DNA of 64,000 nt from FEN-299 sp963727765 (GCA_963727765.1 CAVSGZ010000008.1:310001-374000), one strand, 5' to 3'. Shown: positions 1 to 9,453, counted from the stretch's first letter. Notes: a model not told the origin generated them from the letters alone. Translations and numbers: made by a program.

Positions 1-1
1 G

Positions 2-256
2 CTGGCGCTCCGCACGGGCGCGCCGGTCGTCCCGGTCTTCTCGATCCCCACGGCGCCGGGGCGATACCGCATCGTGTACGAACGCCAGGTCGAACGGCCC
101 TCGCCCGACACCGCGGACCCGATCCGCGAGTTCACCGGGCGCTGCACGGCCGTGCTCGAGACCTACGTCCGGCAATACCCGGAGCGGTGGCTCTGGATGC
201 ACCGGCGCTGGCGCGACCCGGAGAGCACGGCTTCGAGGCCCGATGCCGATGCCTGA
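2..256 (+). CDS. Lysophospholipid acyltransferase, C-terminal fragment (LpxL/HtrB family)
   Basis: Only the last 84 residues are in the window; the gene begins upstream. The frame is open from base 2 and ends with TGA at 254-256. The tail has the family's closing signature, tyrosine-proline-E-RWLWMHRRWR, seen at the end of the LpxL/HtrB acyltransferases that add secondary acyl chains to lipid A at the inner membrane. The catalytic HX4D motif would lie upstream and cannot be checked. The last 14 bases overlap the heptosyltransferase start at 243, so the two genes are probably translationally coupled in one LPS operon. Assignment rests on this short tail and on the neighbouring heptose genes. 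Confidence 0.75.
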   Translation: MALRTGAPVVPVFSIPTAPGRYRIVYERQVERPSPDTADPIREFTGRCTAVLETYVRQYPERWLWMHRRWRDPESTASRPDADA

Positions 257-1298
257 AACCATCGTGGTCCTGACGCCGAACTGGCTGGGTGACGCCGTGA
301 TGGCGCTGCCCGCGATCGGAGCCGTGCGTCGGCGCCATCCCGATGCGCGACTTGTCGTGGCCGCCCGCGACCGGCTGGCCGGAGTCTTCCGGATGGTGTC
401 CGGAGTCGACGACGTCCTGGCGCTGCGGGCGGAGTCCGGGTGGAGAGCCGCGACGGCGTGGCGGGCCGACGCGGAGACGCTGGCCCGTATCCGCGCGGAA
501 ATCGCCGTGCTCCTGCCGAACTCGTTTCGCAGCGCGTGGACCGCACGCCGGGCGGGGATTCCCGAGCGCTGGGGCTACGCGGCCGACTGGCGGACGCTGC
601 TGCTGACGAGATCCATCCGGAAGCCGCGCAGGCTCGTGCATCAATCGGAGTACTACACCGCGCTCGTCTCGGCGCTCGGCATGCCGGCCGCTGGCGAGCC
701 GGCGAGGATTCTGGTCCCCGATGACGCCAGAGAACGGGCGATGGCGGTCCTGTCGGGACACGGAATCGGAACGAGCGCCGTGCTCGTCGGGATGGCGCCG
801 GGAGCGGCATACGGTGGCGCGAAGCAGTGGCCGCCCGAGCGGTTCGGGCGTGTCGCCGGACTGTTGCGCGAGCGGCACGGCATCCTCACGGTCCTGGTCG
901 GCAGCGCCGCCGACCGCGCGGCCGTCGAATGCCTGGGCCGCCGGCAAGGCGCGATCGACCTGATTGGCCGGACCGACCTGCCGCTGCTTCTCGGCCTGAT
1001 GACGCGCTTCCGCGCATTCGTGACCAACGACTCAGGCGCCATGCACCTCGCGGCGGCGGCCGGCCTCCCCGTGACCGCGATCTTCGGTCCGACGCGTGAG
1101 CGCGAGACGGCGCCGCTCGCTTCCGCCTCGCCGTCGGTAGCCCCTCATGCGATACTCACTGGCGACGCGTGGTGCCGCCCGTGCATGCTGCGCGAGTGCC
1201 CGTTCGATCACCGCTGTATGACCAGCATCGAGCCCGAGCGGGTCGCGGCGGCCGTCGAACGCCAGGTCGAACACCAGTCTGCGAGAGTCGACGCGTGA
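243..1298 (+). CDS. waaF: ADP-heptose--LPS heptosyltransferase II
   Basis: 351-residue GT9-family glycosyltransferase that adds the second L-glycero-D-manno-heptose to the LPS inner core on the cytoplasmic face of the inner membrane. The N-terminus has the WaaF-type signature NWLGDAVMALPAIGAV, and the ADP-heptose-binding half has TNDSGAMHLAAAAGLPVTAI around residues 260-280. A cysteine-rich tail (WCRPCMLRECPFDHRCM) is typical of WaaF. The ATG at 243 overlaps the acyltransferase end, and the TGA at 1296-1298 overlaps the GTG start of gmhB at 1295, so the genes are tightly coupled. Distinguished from waaC by the NWLGD motif. Confidence 0.93.
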   Translation: MPMPETIVVLTPNWLGDAVMALPAIGAVRRRHPDARLVVAARDRLAGVFRMVSGVDDVLALRAESGWRAATAWRADAETLARIRAEIAVLLPNSFRSAWTARRAGIPERWGYAADWRTLLLTRSIRKPRRLVHQSEYYTALVSALGMPAAGEPARILVPDDARERAMAVLSGHGIGTSAVLVGMAPGAAYGGAKQWPPERFGRVAGLLRERHGILTVLVGSAADRAAVECLGRRQGAIDLIGRTDLPLLLGLMTRFRAFVTNDSGAMHLAAAAGLPVTAIFGPTRERETAPLASASPSVAPHAILTGDAWCRPCMLRECPFDHRCMTSIEPERVAAAVERQVEHQSARVDA

Positions 1299-1867
1299 AA
1301 CCAGCCGTGTTCCTCGACCGTGACGGCACCGTGATCGAGGAGGTGGGGTATCTCAACCGCCTCGACCGGGTCGCCTTCTTTCCCTGGAGCGTGGACGCGG
1401 TCCGCGTCCTCAACGACGCCGGCCTGCTCGTCATCGTGGTCACCAACCAGGCGGGGGTGGCACGCGGGTACTTCGACGAGCAGCTGGTCATCGACACTCA
1501 CGCGCTCATCGACGAGCGAATGCGGAACGGCCGCGCGCGGATCGACGGCTACTATTACTGCCCGCACCACCCGGACGGGAAGGTGGAGGCGTTTCGCGAG
1601 GTGTGCGACTGCCGGAAGCCGAAGCCAGGCATGATCCTCCGCGCGGCTCGCGAGCACGACATCGACGTCGCCCGCTCCTTCGTCGTCGGCGACCGCTGGC
1701 TCGATGTCGAGATGGGGCGGGCCGCCGGCGCGACGACGGTGCTGGTGAAGACCGGGTACGGCCTCGAAGACGACGACCGCCCGGACGGCCTCGAGGCCGA
1801 CAGGGTGGCCGAGAACCTGATGGACGCGGCAGGATGGATACTTCGGAGAATCAAGGAACAGGCCTGA
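1295..1867 (+). CDS. gmhB: D-glycero-beta-D-manno-heptose-1,7-bisphosphate 7-phosphatase
   Basis: 190-residue HAD-superfamily phosphatase that removes the 7-phosphate from heptose bisphosphate, the step between the kinase and adenylyltransferase activities of ADP-heptose synthesis. The N-terminal nucleophile motif is FLDRDGTVIEE, followed by VVTNQAGVARG. The GmhB zinc loop is present as YYCPHHP...CDCRKPKPGM, and the late acidic motif is GDRWLDVEMG. GTG at 1295 was chosen because it immediately precedes the family N-terminus (KPAVFLDRDGT) and overlaps the waaF stop; open codons further upstream lie inside waaF. A histidinol-phosphatase domain is a possible alternative, but the zinc loop and neighbours favour gmhB. 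Confidence 0.93.
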   Translation: MKPAVFLDRDGTVIEEVGYLNRLDRVAFFPWSVDAVRVLNDAGLLVIVVTNQAGVARGYFDEQLVIDTHALIDERMRNGRARIDGYYYCPHHPDGKVEAFREVCDCRKPKPGMILRAAREHDIDVARSFVVGDRWLDVEMGRAAGATTVLVKTGYGLEDDDRPDGLEADRVAENLMDAAGWILRRIKEQA

Positions 1868-1869
1868 CC

Positions 1870-2919
1870 ATGCAGAACTCCCGTTCCGCTAGTGCCCATG
1901 CCGCCGACCGCGACCGGCCGTCGCGCCTGCTCGCCGTGGTCGATTGCTTCGCCGATCGGCGCCTGGCTGTCGTCGGCGACATCGTGGCCGACGAGTTCCT
2001 GACCGGCCAGATCTCGCGCGTCTCGCGCGAGGCACCGGTGCTGATTCTCAAGTATCAGTCGACGGCGATCGTCCCGGGCGGGGGCGGCAACGCCGCCAAC
2101 AACGTGGCCGCGCTCGGGGGCACCGTGGACCTGTTCGGCCTGGTCGGCCAGGACGACGGGGGGCGGGCGCTGCTCGAGGCGTTTCCGCCGACGGTGCGCC
2201 AGCGCGGGGTGATGCGGCCGGCGGCGTACCGCACGCCCACCAAGACGCGGGTGCTGGCGGGCGGCATCCACTCGGCCAAGCAGCAGATCGTGCGGATCGA
2301 CCGGGAGCCGGCCGACCCGCCGCCCGCGCCGGTGCTGCAGGCGTTCACCGAGAAGGTGCTGGCGTCGATCGGCCGGGCGGACGCCGTGCTGCTCTCCGAC
2401 TACGGCTACGGCGTCGTCACGCCGCTGCTGGCGGGCGCGGTCGTGCACACGCTCCAGTCGTCGCCGCGGTCCGTGCCGGTGCTCGTCGACTCCCGCTACA
2501 ACCTGAGCGCGTTTCACGACGTGACGGCGTGCACGCCGAACCAGTTCGAGGTCGAACAGTTGCTCGGCATGCGCATCGGCGACGACCCCGAGGCGCTCGA
2601 ACGCGCCGGGCGGACGCTGCTGCGGCGGCTGCGGATGAACGCGGTGGTCATCACGCAGGGCAGCCGCGGCATGTCGCTCTTCGAGCCGAAGCTGCCGACC
2701 GTGCACATCCCGATCTACGGCAGCGACGAGATCGCCGACGTCACCGGGGCCGGCGATACGGTGATGGCGACCCTGGCGCTGGCGCTTGCGGCCGGCGCGT
2801 CGTTCGAGGACGCGGCGCGGCTCGCCAACTACGCCGCCGGGATCGTGGTCATGAAGCGCGGCACCGCGACGGTGTCGGCCGACGAACTGCGGCACGCCAT
2901 CGAGGCCGATTCACGGTGA
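1870..2919 (+). CDS. rfaE1: D-glycero-beta-D-manno-heptose-7-phosphate kinase
   Basis: 349-residue PfkB/ribokinase-fold kinase that phosphorylates heptose 7-phosphate at C1. The substrate side shows GGGGNAANNVAALGG near residue 70, and the C-terminal catalytic motif is DVTGAGDTVMATLALAL, whose GAGD carries the catalytic aspartate. In E. coli this activity is the N-terminal half of bifunctional HldE; here kinase and adenylyltransferase are separate adjacent genes. The ATG at 1870 starts 2 bp after the gmhB stop, with AAGGA about 12 nt upstream. Confidence 0.93.
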   Translation: MQNSRSASAHAADRDRPSRLLAVVDCFADRRLAVVGDIVADEFLTGQISRVSREAPVLILKYQSTAIVPGGGGNAANNVAALGGTVDLFGLVGQDDGGRALLEAFPPTVRQRGVMRPAAYRTPTKTRVLAGGIHSAKQQIVRIDREPADPPPAPVLQAFTEKVLASIGRADAVLLSDYGYGVVTPLLAGAVVHTLQSSPRSVPVLVDSRYNLSAFHDVTACTPNQFEVEQLLGMRIGDDPEALERAGRTLLRRLRMNAVVITQGSRGMSLFEPKLPTVHIPIYGSDEIADVTGAGDTVMATLALALAAGASFEDAARLANYAAGIVVMKRGTATVSADELRHAIEADSR

Positions 2920-2928
2920 GTCCCCGCC

Positions 2929-3399
2929 ATGGGCGTTGTCACTGAGAATCAGCTCGACGTGCTCGTTGCCGCGGACCGCGCGGCGGGAAGGCGCATCGCC
3001 TTCGCCAACGGCTGCTTCGACATCCTGCACGTCGGCCACGTGCGCTACCTGGCCGCCGCCGCCACTCAAGCCGACCGGCTGATTGTCGGGGTGAACGACG
3101 ACGAGGCCACGGCGGCGCTGAAGGGGCCGGGCCGGCCGGTGCTGGCCGCGAGCGCGCGGGCGGAACTGGTGGCGGCGCTGCGCGGCGTGGATTACGTGGT
3201 GATCTTCCCCGACCGGACCGTGACGCGGCTGCTCGAGCGCTTCCGCCCGGACGTGCACTGCAAGGGGACCGACTACACCGTCGAGACGGTGCCGGAACGC
3301 GAGACCGTCCTCGCTTACGGCGGCCGAATCGCGATCGTCGGTGATGCCAAGGACCATTCGACGACCGAACTGCTGAACAGGGTCAGGGAACACCCCTGA
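2929..3399 (+). CDS. rfaE2: D-glycero-beta-D-manno-heptose 1-phosphate adenylyltransferase
   Basis: 156-residue nucleotidyltransferase making ADP-heptose from heptose 1-phosphate and ATP, the last activation step before LPS core transfer. The cytidylyltransferase-fold signature GCFDILHVGHVRYL supplies the HxGH catalytic motif near residues 34-37, and STTELLNRVR near the end matches the ISTTxxI-type motif. It begins 9 bp after rfaE1. Its TGA stop (3397-3399) falls inside the first unit of a 7-bp tandem repeat that runs into the start of waaC. Confidence 0.93.
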   Translation: MGVVTENQLDVLVAADRAAGRRIAFANGCFDILHVGHVRYLAAAATQADRLIVGVNDDEATAALKGPGRPVLAASARAELVAALRGVDYVVIFPDRTVTRLLERFRPDVHCKGTDYTVETVPERETVLAYGGRIAIVGDAKDHSTTELLNRVREHP

Positions 3400-3421
3400 G
3401 CCTTGAGTCCTGAGCCTTGAG
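3394..3421. repeat. Four tandem degenerate heptamers, family A (CCTTGAG-like)
   Basis: Units CCCTGAG, CCTTGAG, TCCTGAG, CCTTGAG follow without gaps. The first contains the TGA stop of rfaE2; the last contains the TTG used as start codon of waaC. Related arrays occur at 4864, 25030 and 47694. Confidence 0.9.
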
Positions 3422-4430
3422 CCCCAAGATTCTGATCGTCCGCCTCGGCGCGCTCGGCGACATCGTGCACACCCTGCCGGTGGTGGCGGCGCTAGGCGAG
3501 CGCTACCCCGATGTTCGGATCGACTGGCTGGTCGATTCCCGCCACACCGCGATCGTCGACCTGGTGCCGGTCATCAACCGGCGGATCGCGGTCGAGAGCC
3601 GGAAGATCCTCGACAGCCTTCGAACGCTCGGCATGCTCCGCCGCGAGCGGTACGACGTGGCGATTGACGTGCAGGGGATCCTGAAGTCGGCCGCGTTCGC
3701 GCGGCTCTCGGGTGCCGCGCGTGTCGTCGGCTTCGACCGGGCGCATGTGCGCGAGCGGGTTGCCTCGCTCTTCTATACCGACCACGGCCATCCCGGCGAC
3801 GGCGCGCACGTCATCGACCGGAACCTGTCGCTGCTCGAACCGCTGGGCATCACCGATCGCATTCGCCGCTTCCCGATCGCGGTGCCCGCGTCGTCGGCGG
3901 TCGAACCGGTCGCCGCCCGGGTGGCGCGCGATGGACGGCGGGGGTTCGCGCTCGTCAACCCGGGGGCAGGATGGCCGAACAAGCGATGGCCTGCCGAGCG
4001 GTTCGGTCAGGTGGCCTCGTGGATCGCCGGGTCTCACGGGCTGCTTCCGGTCGTGCTGTGGGGGCCGGGCGAGCAGCCGCTCGCCGAGCGGGTTGTCGGC
4101 GGGGCGCGGGATGTCGCCATGCTCGCGCCGCCGACGCGGGTCGGCGACCTGCTGGCGCTCGCGCGCGGGGCGCGGCTGATGCTGTCGGGCGACACGGGGC
4201 CGATGCATCTGGCGGCGGCGGTGGGCACGCCGGTTGTCGCGCTGTTCGGCCCGACCGACCCCGTGCGCAACGGCCCATGGGCTGCTGCCGACATTGCGCT
4301 CTCGCGGTACGGCGAATGCGCGTGTCGCTACACGCGGCGCTGTCGCCGGGACCGGCAGTGCATGGAGGACATCTCCGTTGAAGACGTGTGCGAGGCGATC
4401 GACCGCCGGCGATCATTTTCCTCTCGCTGA
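3417..4430 (+). CDS. waaC: LPS heptosyltransferase I
   Basis: 337-residue GT9-family heptosyltransferase that adds the first heptose to Kdo2-lipid A. The N-terminus ILIVRLGALGDIVHTLPVV with IDWLVD shortly after is the WaaC form, and the ADP-heptose site is SGDTGPMHLAAAVGTPVVAL around residues 260-280. The start is the TTG at 3417: it gives MSPKILIVRLG, the family N-terminus, and no ATG or GTG lies nearby. There is no clear Shine-Dalgarno; the sequence upstream is the heptamer array, so translation may depend on coupling with rfaE2. It closes the heptose operon. Confidence 0.9.
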   Translation: MSPKILIVRLGALGDIVHTLPVVAALGERYPDVRIDWLVDSRHTAIVDLVPVINRRIAVESRKILDSLRTLGMLRRERYDVAIDVQGILKSAAFARLSGAARVVGFDRAHVRERVASLFYTDHGHPGDGAHVIDRNLSLLEPLGITDRIRRFPIAVPASSAVEPVAARVARDGRRGFALVNPGAGWPNKRWPAERFGQVASWIAGSHGLLPVVLWGPGEQPLAERVVGGARDVAMLAPPTRVGDLLALARGARLMLSGDTGPMHLAAAVGTPVVALFGPTDPVRNGPWAAADIALSRYGECACRYTRRCRRDRQCMEDISVEDVCEAIDRRRSFSSR

Positions 4431-4445
4431 AGACATGGTTCTGGC

Positions 4446-4451
4446 TATAAT
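4446..4451 (+). promoter_or_regulatory. Candidate -10 of the tRNA-Val promoter
   Basis: A perfect TATAAT lies 20 bp before the mature tRNA-Val 5' end. No convincing -35 is seen about 17 bp upstream. The segment is AT-rich against its GC-rich surroundings. Confidence 0.55.
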
Positions 4452-4470
4452 TAAAGGCTCTGCCGGCAGC

Positions 4471-4545
4471 GGGCGGTTAGCTCAGTGGTAGAGCACCGGC
4501 TTTACACGCCGGCTGTCGCAGGTTCGAATCCTGCACCGCCCACCA
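4471..4545 (+). tRNA. tRNA-Val (anticodon TAC)
   Basis: 75-nt cloverleaf including the encoded CCA (4543-4545). The acceptor stem GGGCGGT pairs with ACCGCCC. The D-arm has TTAGCTCAGTGGTAGAGC, the anticodon stem CCGGC/GCCGG encloses TTTACAC with anticodon TAC at 4503-4505, and the T-arm has GGTTCGAATCC. The discriminator is A at 4542. Confidence 0.97.
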
Positions 4546-4668
4546 TGGGTTGTGCGGGTTCGGTCGCGCGAGCCTCCTGGCTCGCGAGTAACGTGGCACC
4601 GGTGGGCGCAGGCGGCGTGGACAGACGCCGCGCGGAAGAAGCGGCCGCCGATGACCTGCCCGGGATGC

Positions 4669-4745
<77 letters not shown>

Positions 4746-4762
4746 GCCTTCGCTCACCGTCG

Positions 4763-4786
4763 GCTCACCACTTCCCTCCGGTGAGC
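4763..4786 (+). terminator. Hairpin after the tRNA pair
   Basis: Perfect 7-bp stem GCTCACC/GGTGAGC with a 10-nt loop, starting 18 bp after tRNA-Asp. No T-run follows, so intrinsic termination is uncertain. Confidence 0.35.
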
Positions 4787-4863
4787 TTCGGCCAGGCAAG
4801 CCACGCGAAGGGTGTCCGCCGCAGCCTTGGCGAAGGCGGACCTCATTTCTTCCCACAACAGTA

Positions 4864-4891
4864 GGGCTCAGGGCTCACGGCTTAGGGCTCC
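4864..4891. repeat. Four tandem degenerate heptamers, family A (GGGCTCA-like)
   Basis: Units GGGCTCA, GGGCTCA, CGGCTTA, GGGCTCC. The stop codon of the minus-strand esterase (4875-4877) lies in the second unit, and its last residues SPKP are encoded by repeat sequence, so the array forms the 3' end of the gene. Confidence 0.85.
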
Positions 4892-6194
4892 TGTTTTCGC
4901 CCGGGCCGAACAGGCTCACGAGCACCACCCGCACGTGGTTGACGAACGTCACCGCGCTGTGGCCCTCCGGCACCTCCGCGTAATCGACGACGTGACCGGC
5001 GCCTGCGAGCGCCTGCCGAAGGCTGCGCGCGGTGGGGACGTTCGCGTGGTCGTACAGGCCGGCGAGGATGGCCACACGAAGACGGCGGCTGCGTCTCGCG
5101 GCGAATCGTTCGATCTCCTCGCGGCCGATCCTGCGGCCGGGGATCAGCAGCCCCACGCGGTCGAACGCGTCGGTCCGGCATTCGGGCGCAGCGGCCGACG
5201 CTCGGGACGCGCCCGCGTCGCAGCTGAGGGCGGCGTCGAGCGCGTCCTTGGCGCCTAAGGAAATGCCGACGATCGCTCGCCTGCCCGCGCTCCTGGTGAC
5301 GCCGTAATGCGATGCCAGCCACGTGAGCAGTTCATCGGTGAGGAACGCCCGCGAGCCCCAGGGGTCGTGGACCCCGCCGCCCGCCGGCGGGTCCGGGCCG
5401 CGCATCTCCGGGTCCACGAACACCCCCACGAGCGGCTCGATCGCCCGATGGGCGATCAGCCAATCGAGCACGCGCGGCACCCGGCCCCCGCGCGTGGTGC
5501 TGAGAAACACCGCGACCGGGTAGTCACCGTCCCTGCGATAGCCCGCTGGCGTGTAGACGCTCACTCGGCACGAGCCGCGGAGCGCCCGGCTCTCGACGAT
5601 GGCTTCGGTGATCCGGCCTGCGGGTGACGCCGCGGGGTCTTCGAGTTCCTGCGGCGGCACGTAGCCGGGCATCACGAACTCGGAGGCCGGAGCGCCCCCG
5701 ACTTCAGGCCCGGCTGACCGTCGCGGGTTGTGGGGATCGAACCGGTAGTCGGTCAGCCCGTACGCGATGCGATACTCGACGCGCGCGCCGGAGACGACTG
5801 TCGCCTGGAGGGAATACCAGTCCGTTCGCCCGACGCGCGTCATCGTGCCGACCGTGAAGTCGAACGTGCCGTCGATGTGCTCGCCCCAGCCCGTGACGTC
5901 GGAGACGATTCGCGGCGCGCGGTCGCCGACGCGCCGAGCGAGGAACGTCACCGTCGCCTCTCCGCCGGCGGTCGCCTCGCCGACGAGCGGCGTCGTTCTG
6001 CGCCCTGCCTCGACCTCGGCGATTGCCGCCTCGAGCGCGGCAGTCGTGAGGGCGGGTTCGCGGCGCCGCTGCGCTCCGACGACGAGCCAGACGCACACGC
6101 CGAGCGCGAGTACCCCGGCACCGGCGAGAATGAAGCGGCGTGGATGGTGACGCCCGGCGGAGGACCACCCCGCCGGGCGAAGGTCCGTGAGCAT
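4875..6194 (-). CDS. Membrane-anchored esterase, enterochelin-esterase-like
   Basis: 439 residues. One N-terminal membrane helix (FILAGAGVLALGVCVWLVVG) leaves the rest outside the cytoplasm. A beta-sandwich region resembling the glycogen-binding/E-set domain of Fes/IroE-type esterases comes first, with GWGEHIDGTFDFTVGTMTRV. An alpha/beta-hydrolase domain follows with nucleophile elbow VGISLGAKDAL (GxSxG), a likely acid in LAGLYDHANVPTA and the histidine in VPEGHSAVTF. The substrate cannot be told; siderophore or carbohydrate esters are possible. ATG at 6194 was chosen over the upstream GTG because AGGAG sits 5 nt before it. It follows the S9 peptidase on the same strand by 48 bp and could be cotranscribed. 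Confidence 0.75.
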   Translation of the reverse strand: MLTDLRPAGWSSAGRHHPRRFILAGAGVLALGVCVWLVVGAQRRREPALTTAALEAAIAEVEAGRRTTPLVGEATAGGEATVTFLARRVGDRAPRIVSDVTGWGEHIDGTFDFTVGTMTRVGRTDWYSLQATVVSGARVEYRIAYGLTDYRFDPHNPRRSAGPEVGGAPASEFVMPGYVPPQELEDPAASPAGRITEAIVESRALRGSCRVSVYTPAGYRRDGDYPVAVFLSTTRGGRVPRVLDWLIAHRAIEPLVGVFVDPEMRGPDPPAGGGVHDPWGSRAFLTDELLTWLASHYGVTRSAGRRAIVGISLGAKDALDAALSCDAGASRASAAAPECRTDAFDRVGLLIPGRRIGREEIERFAARRSRRLRVAILAGLYDHANVPTARSLRQALAGAGHVVDYAEVPEGHSAVTFVNHVRVVLVSLFGPGENRSPKP

Positions 6195-6242
6195 CTCGTC
6201 TCCTGGTGCGTTGGACACCGCGACCAGGAAGGTGGTTCCGGC

Positions 6243-9210
6243 CTACTTCACCGGCTCCTTCACCTCGTCCTTCTCGAGGAACGGCACCCCCTCGGTCAGC
6301 CACTTCGGGGCCGGCGCACCCTTCAGGTAGTGGTCGAAGAACTCGAAGAAGCGGACGGTCAAGTCCCGCTGGTTGGCGAGGTGGTCGAGGTGGTGCCCCT
6401 CGCCCGGGTAGGCGAGCAACACCGCCTTCTTGTTGTTGTAGCGGAGCGCGTTGTAGAAGGCGAGGCCGTTGATGAACCCGACGGTCGGGTCGGAGGTGCC
6501 GTGCATGATCAGGAACGGCGCCGTCGCCTTTGGTGCCCACGTGAGCGCCGACTCGTTGTGGTACCGATCGGGCTGGTCCCACGGCGAGAAGCCCCACCGC
6601 CCCTGGTCGTAGAGATAGTAGTTGAAAGCGGTGTCGCCGCTGCCGCCCTGCGCCGCGTACGACCAGCCCCAGTTCATGTTGAAGTCGTTGGCGAGATCGA
6701 CGACGCCGGCGCCCATCCCGATCGCCGCGAACATCTTCGACATCGTCCCGATGTAGGCCACGCCCTCGCCGCCGTAGCTGTGGCCGATGACGCCGATGCG
6801 CTTCGGGTCGGCGTAGCCCATCTCGATCACCTTGCGCGTGGCCGCCTCCACGCACTCCAGCATGTCGCTGTGCGAGGAGCCGGTGCGGAAGTGCACGTCC
6901 GGCAACATGGTGAGGTAGCCGTCGCTCACCGCCTGCGTGGGCATCCGGCCCATGCTGACCATGTAGACGGGCGGCGTGTAGACGTGCATGTTCTGCGAGT
7001 TCTTCTCGTAGAAGGTCACGATCATCGGCCGCTTCTCGCCCGGCTTGTAGTCGTCGGGGACGGCGAGGATCCCCTGCAGCCGCAGGCCGTCCTTGTTCTT
7101 GAAGTCGAACAGCACGCGGTGGCCCCACAGGTAGTCCTTCTGCTGAGGGTTGGCGTCGGTGATCTTCTTCGAGTCGGCGAAGCCGGGGCCCGAGACGCGC
7201 AGGTCGGGGAACTCGACGAACGTCTGGCGCGTGAACAGGAACCGGTCGGCCTTCCGCGCCTTCACCGGCGTGCTGAAGTCGGCGTCCTCGTACACCAGTT
7301 CCTTCATCTTCCCGCCTGCCAGCTCGTAGAACCCGTCCTTCTTGGTCCACTCCCCGTAGGCCGACAGTGTGAGCGGCTTGGTCAGGTCGAACGTCCCGCG
7401 GGCCCTCGCGGCGCGAGGCTCGGTCGGGTCAGGCGGCGTGGTCCGAACAAGGCGGAACCTGATCTCGTTCTTCGTGCCGAGCCCGCCGGTCAGGTTGGTC
7501 GCCGCCGAACCGTCGAGCGGCAGCAGCCACAGGTCGTACCGGTCGTTGACGATGACCGCCCTGCCGTCGCTCGCGTAGCCGGCGACGCCGTACGACGGCT
7601 TCGTGCCCGGATGGTCGTACTCGACATCGACGAAACTCGGCGCCGCGGCGCCGCCCAGCGCCCGCGTCGTGTTGGCCGTTCAGGTCGTACGCCTGGAACT
7701 TGCTGTCCTTCCAGTAGAGGAAACAGGCGCCGTTTGGCGCGATGCCGAACACGTGCGCGCCGGTGAGCTGTCCCTTCGCGATGAGCGCCCGCTCGCCGGT
7801 GGTAGTGTTCACCCGGTAGAAATCGGCGGCGGGCAGCTTGGTCTCGTCGCGGAGGTAGGCGCGCGCGTCGCGGCCGACCGCCCACGTCCCATCCGGCGCC
7901 ACCTCGAGCTCTCGCATCGACTCGTCGGCGAGCTTGACAAACCGCCTGGCGGAGACGTCGAACGCCTCGCGGAAGGTGAAGTTGCGGTCCTGGTTCGCGC
8001 GGTTCATCTGGAGCGACTGCACGCGGTCGTCGGCCGTGTTCCACACGTCCACGTCGGCCACTTCGTCGGTCGAACGGCGTGTGGTGGTGTCGACCGAGGC
8101 CGCCTGCTCCTTCATGCCGAAGAACACGCGCTTGCCGTCTTCGCTCCACGACAGCCCGGCGCGGTCGCTGACGACCCAGCCCTTTGGGAAGCCCTCGGCC
8201 TTGGCTGGATCGAGCACCACCGGCACGGGAGCGGCCGCGCCGTCCTTGAGCGCCGACGCGACGTCGGAGAAGGCGAGCAGCTCGTTGTCCTTCTCCCTCA
8301 TCTTCTCGACGTCGCTGCCCCGAAGGACCGCGAGCGCCGTGCCGTCGTCGTTCCAGGCCAGCCGGTTGTAGCGCTTGGCGTCGCTGTCGAAGACCGTCGT
8401 CCGGCCGCTTCGGGTGTCGAAGACGAACAGGCCGTTGACGTCCTTCACGGCCGCGTCCACGGTGTAGGCGAGCAGTTCGCCGGTGCGGTTGAAGGCGATG
8501 TCGGCCACGTTGCCGAGCGACTGGTATCGCCCGGAGCGGAGGTCGAGCAGCACGGTGTCCTGGCCGCGCGACGCTGTCGCTGCGCCGGGCGCGGCCGCGG
8601 TCTGGCCGGTGGCGGCCGGCGGCTGCGCGGGAGGCGCGCCACCGCCGCCGCGACGTCCACCTTCTGAGGGCGCCTCACCCCCGCGCCGGCGAAGGTAGAG
8701 GTGCGTGGACGTCGCCGAGAAGGCGAACGTCCCGATCTCCTGCCACGAGCGAACGGCACCGGTTGAGAGGTTGCGCAGTTCGACGCGACGAGGCGGCGTC
8801 GCCGGCGTTCCTGTTCCGCCCGAACCGCCCCGGCCGCCACGCCCGCGTTGCGCGGCCGCCGGGTCCACGTGGTAGGCCACCCACAACGAGTCGGGCGAAA
8901 AGGTGGCGCCGGTGGCGTCGGCCACCGTGACGTCTTCGTTGGTCTCGAGGTTCAGAAGATGGAGGACCGGCTTCGACTCGGCCGGCACCACGTTGGTGAG
9001 CTGCAGCGTGTAAGCAACCCACTTGCCGTCGCCGGAAATCTGCTGGCCGACGATGGCGCGCCACCTGGTGTAGTCGTCGATCGTCAGGGCCTTCTTGACG
9101 GGGGTCTGCGCCTGCGGCACGGCGTAGGCGGCGATCGCCATCGCGACGGCGACCGCGAGAACGGCGACACGGCGGAACTGGGACGAGGTGTGTGGTATCG
9201 ACGTGTTCAT
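6243..9210 (-). pseudogene. Secreted S9 (prolyl oligopeptidase) family peptidase, frameshifted
   Basis: One long S9 peptidase broken by a single extra base near 7674-7677. The N-terminal part (9210 down to about 7675, about 511 residues) has a signal peptide and a beta-propeller region with two GR-rich low-complexity stretches. The C-terminal part continues in the next frame to the stop at 6243 (478 residues) and keeps the full catalytic set: serine in GHSYGGEGVAYIG, aspartate in HGTSDPTVGF, histidine in PGEGHHLDHL. Removing one base restores about 990 residues, normal for the large secreted members. The ATG at 9210 has AAGGA upstream. The intact catalytic half argues for sequencing error or very recent damage. 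Confidence 0.85.
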
Positions 9211-9305
9211 TTGGGTTCCTTGGTGCACGAGTGATGAGGTCCGCGGCCTCCGGGGCGTGATTCGAGCAGAGTCTAGCGGGGGAAGGCGCGGACCGCCAGC
9301 ATTAA

Positions 9306-9347
9306 CTCGGGGATCGGGGGTCAGGGGTCGGGGATCAGGAATCAGGG
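9306..9347. repeat. Six tandem degenerate heptamers, family B (ATCGGGG/GTCAGGG)
   Basis: Units CTCGGGG, ATCGGGG, GTCAGGG, GTCGGGG, ATCAGGA, ATCAGGG lie in the 243-bp gap between the divergent S9 peptidase and exonuclease genes. The same family forms the large inverted array at 53549-53664. Confidence 0.85.
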
Positions 9348-9453
9348 GACAAAGCTGAAGGCTCAGCATCCAGGGATGTTCGGCAGTTGTCGTGGCAATT
9401 CGGCCGTGTGACAATGCGGCGTCACGGCACCGGAGCGAGACGATGGGGGAGCC

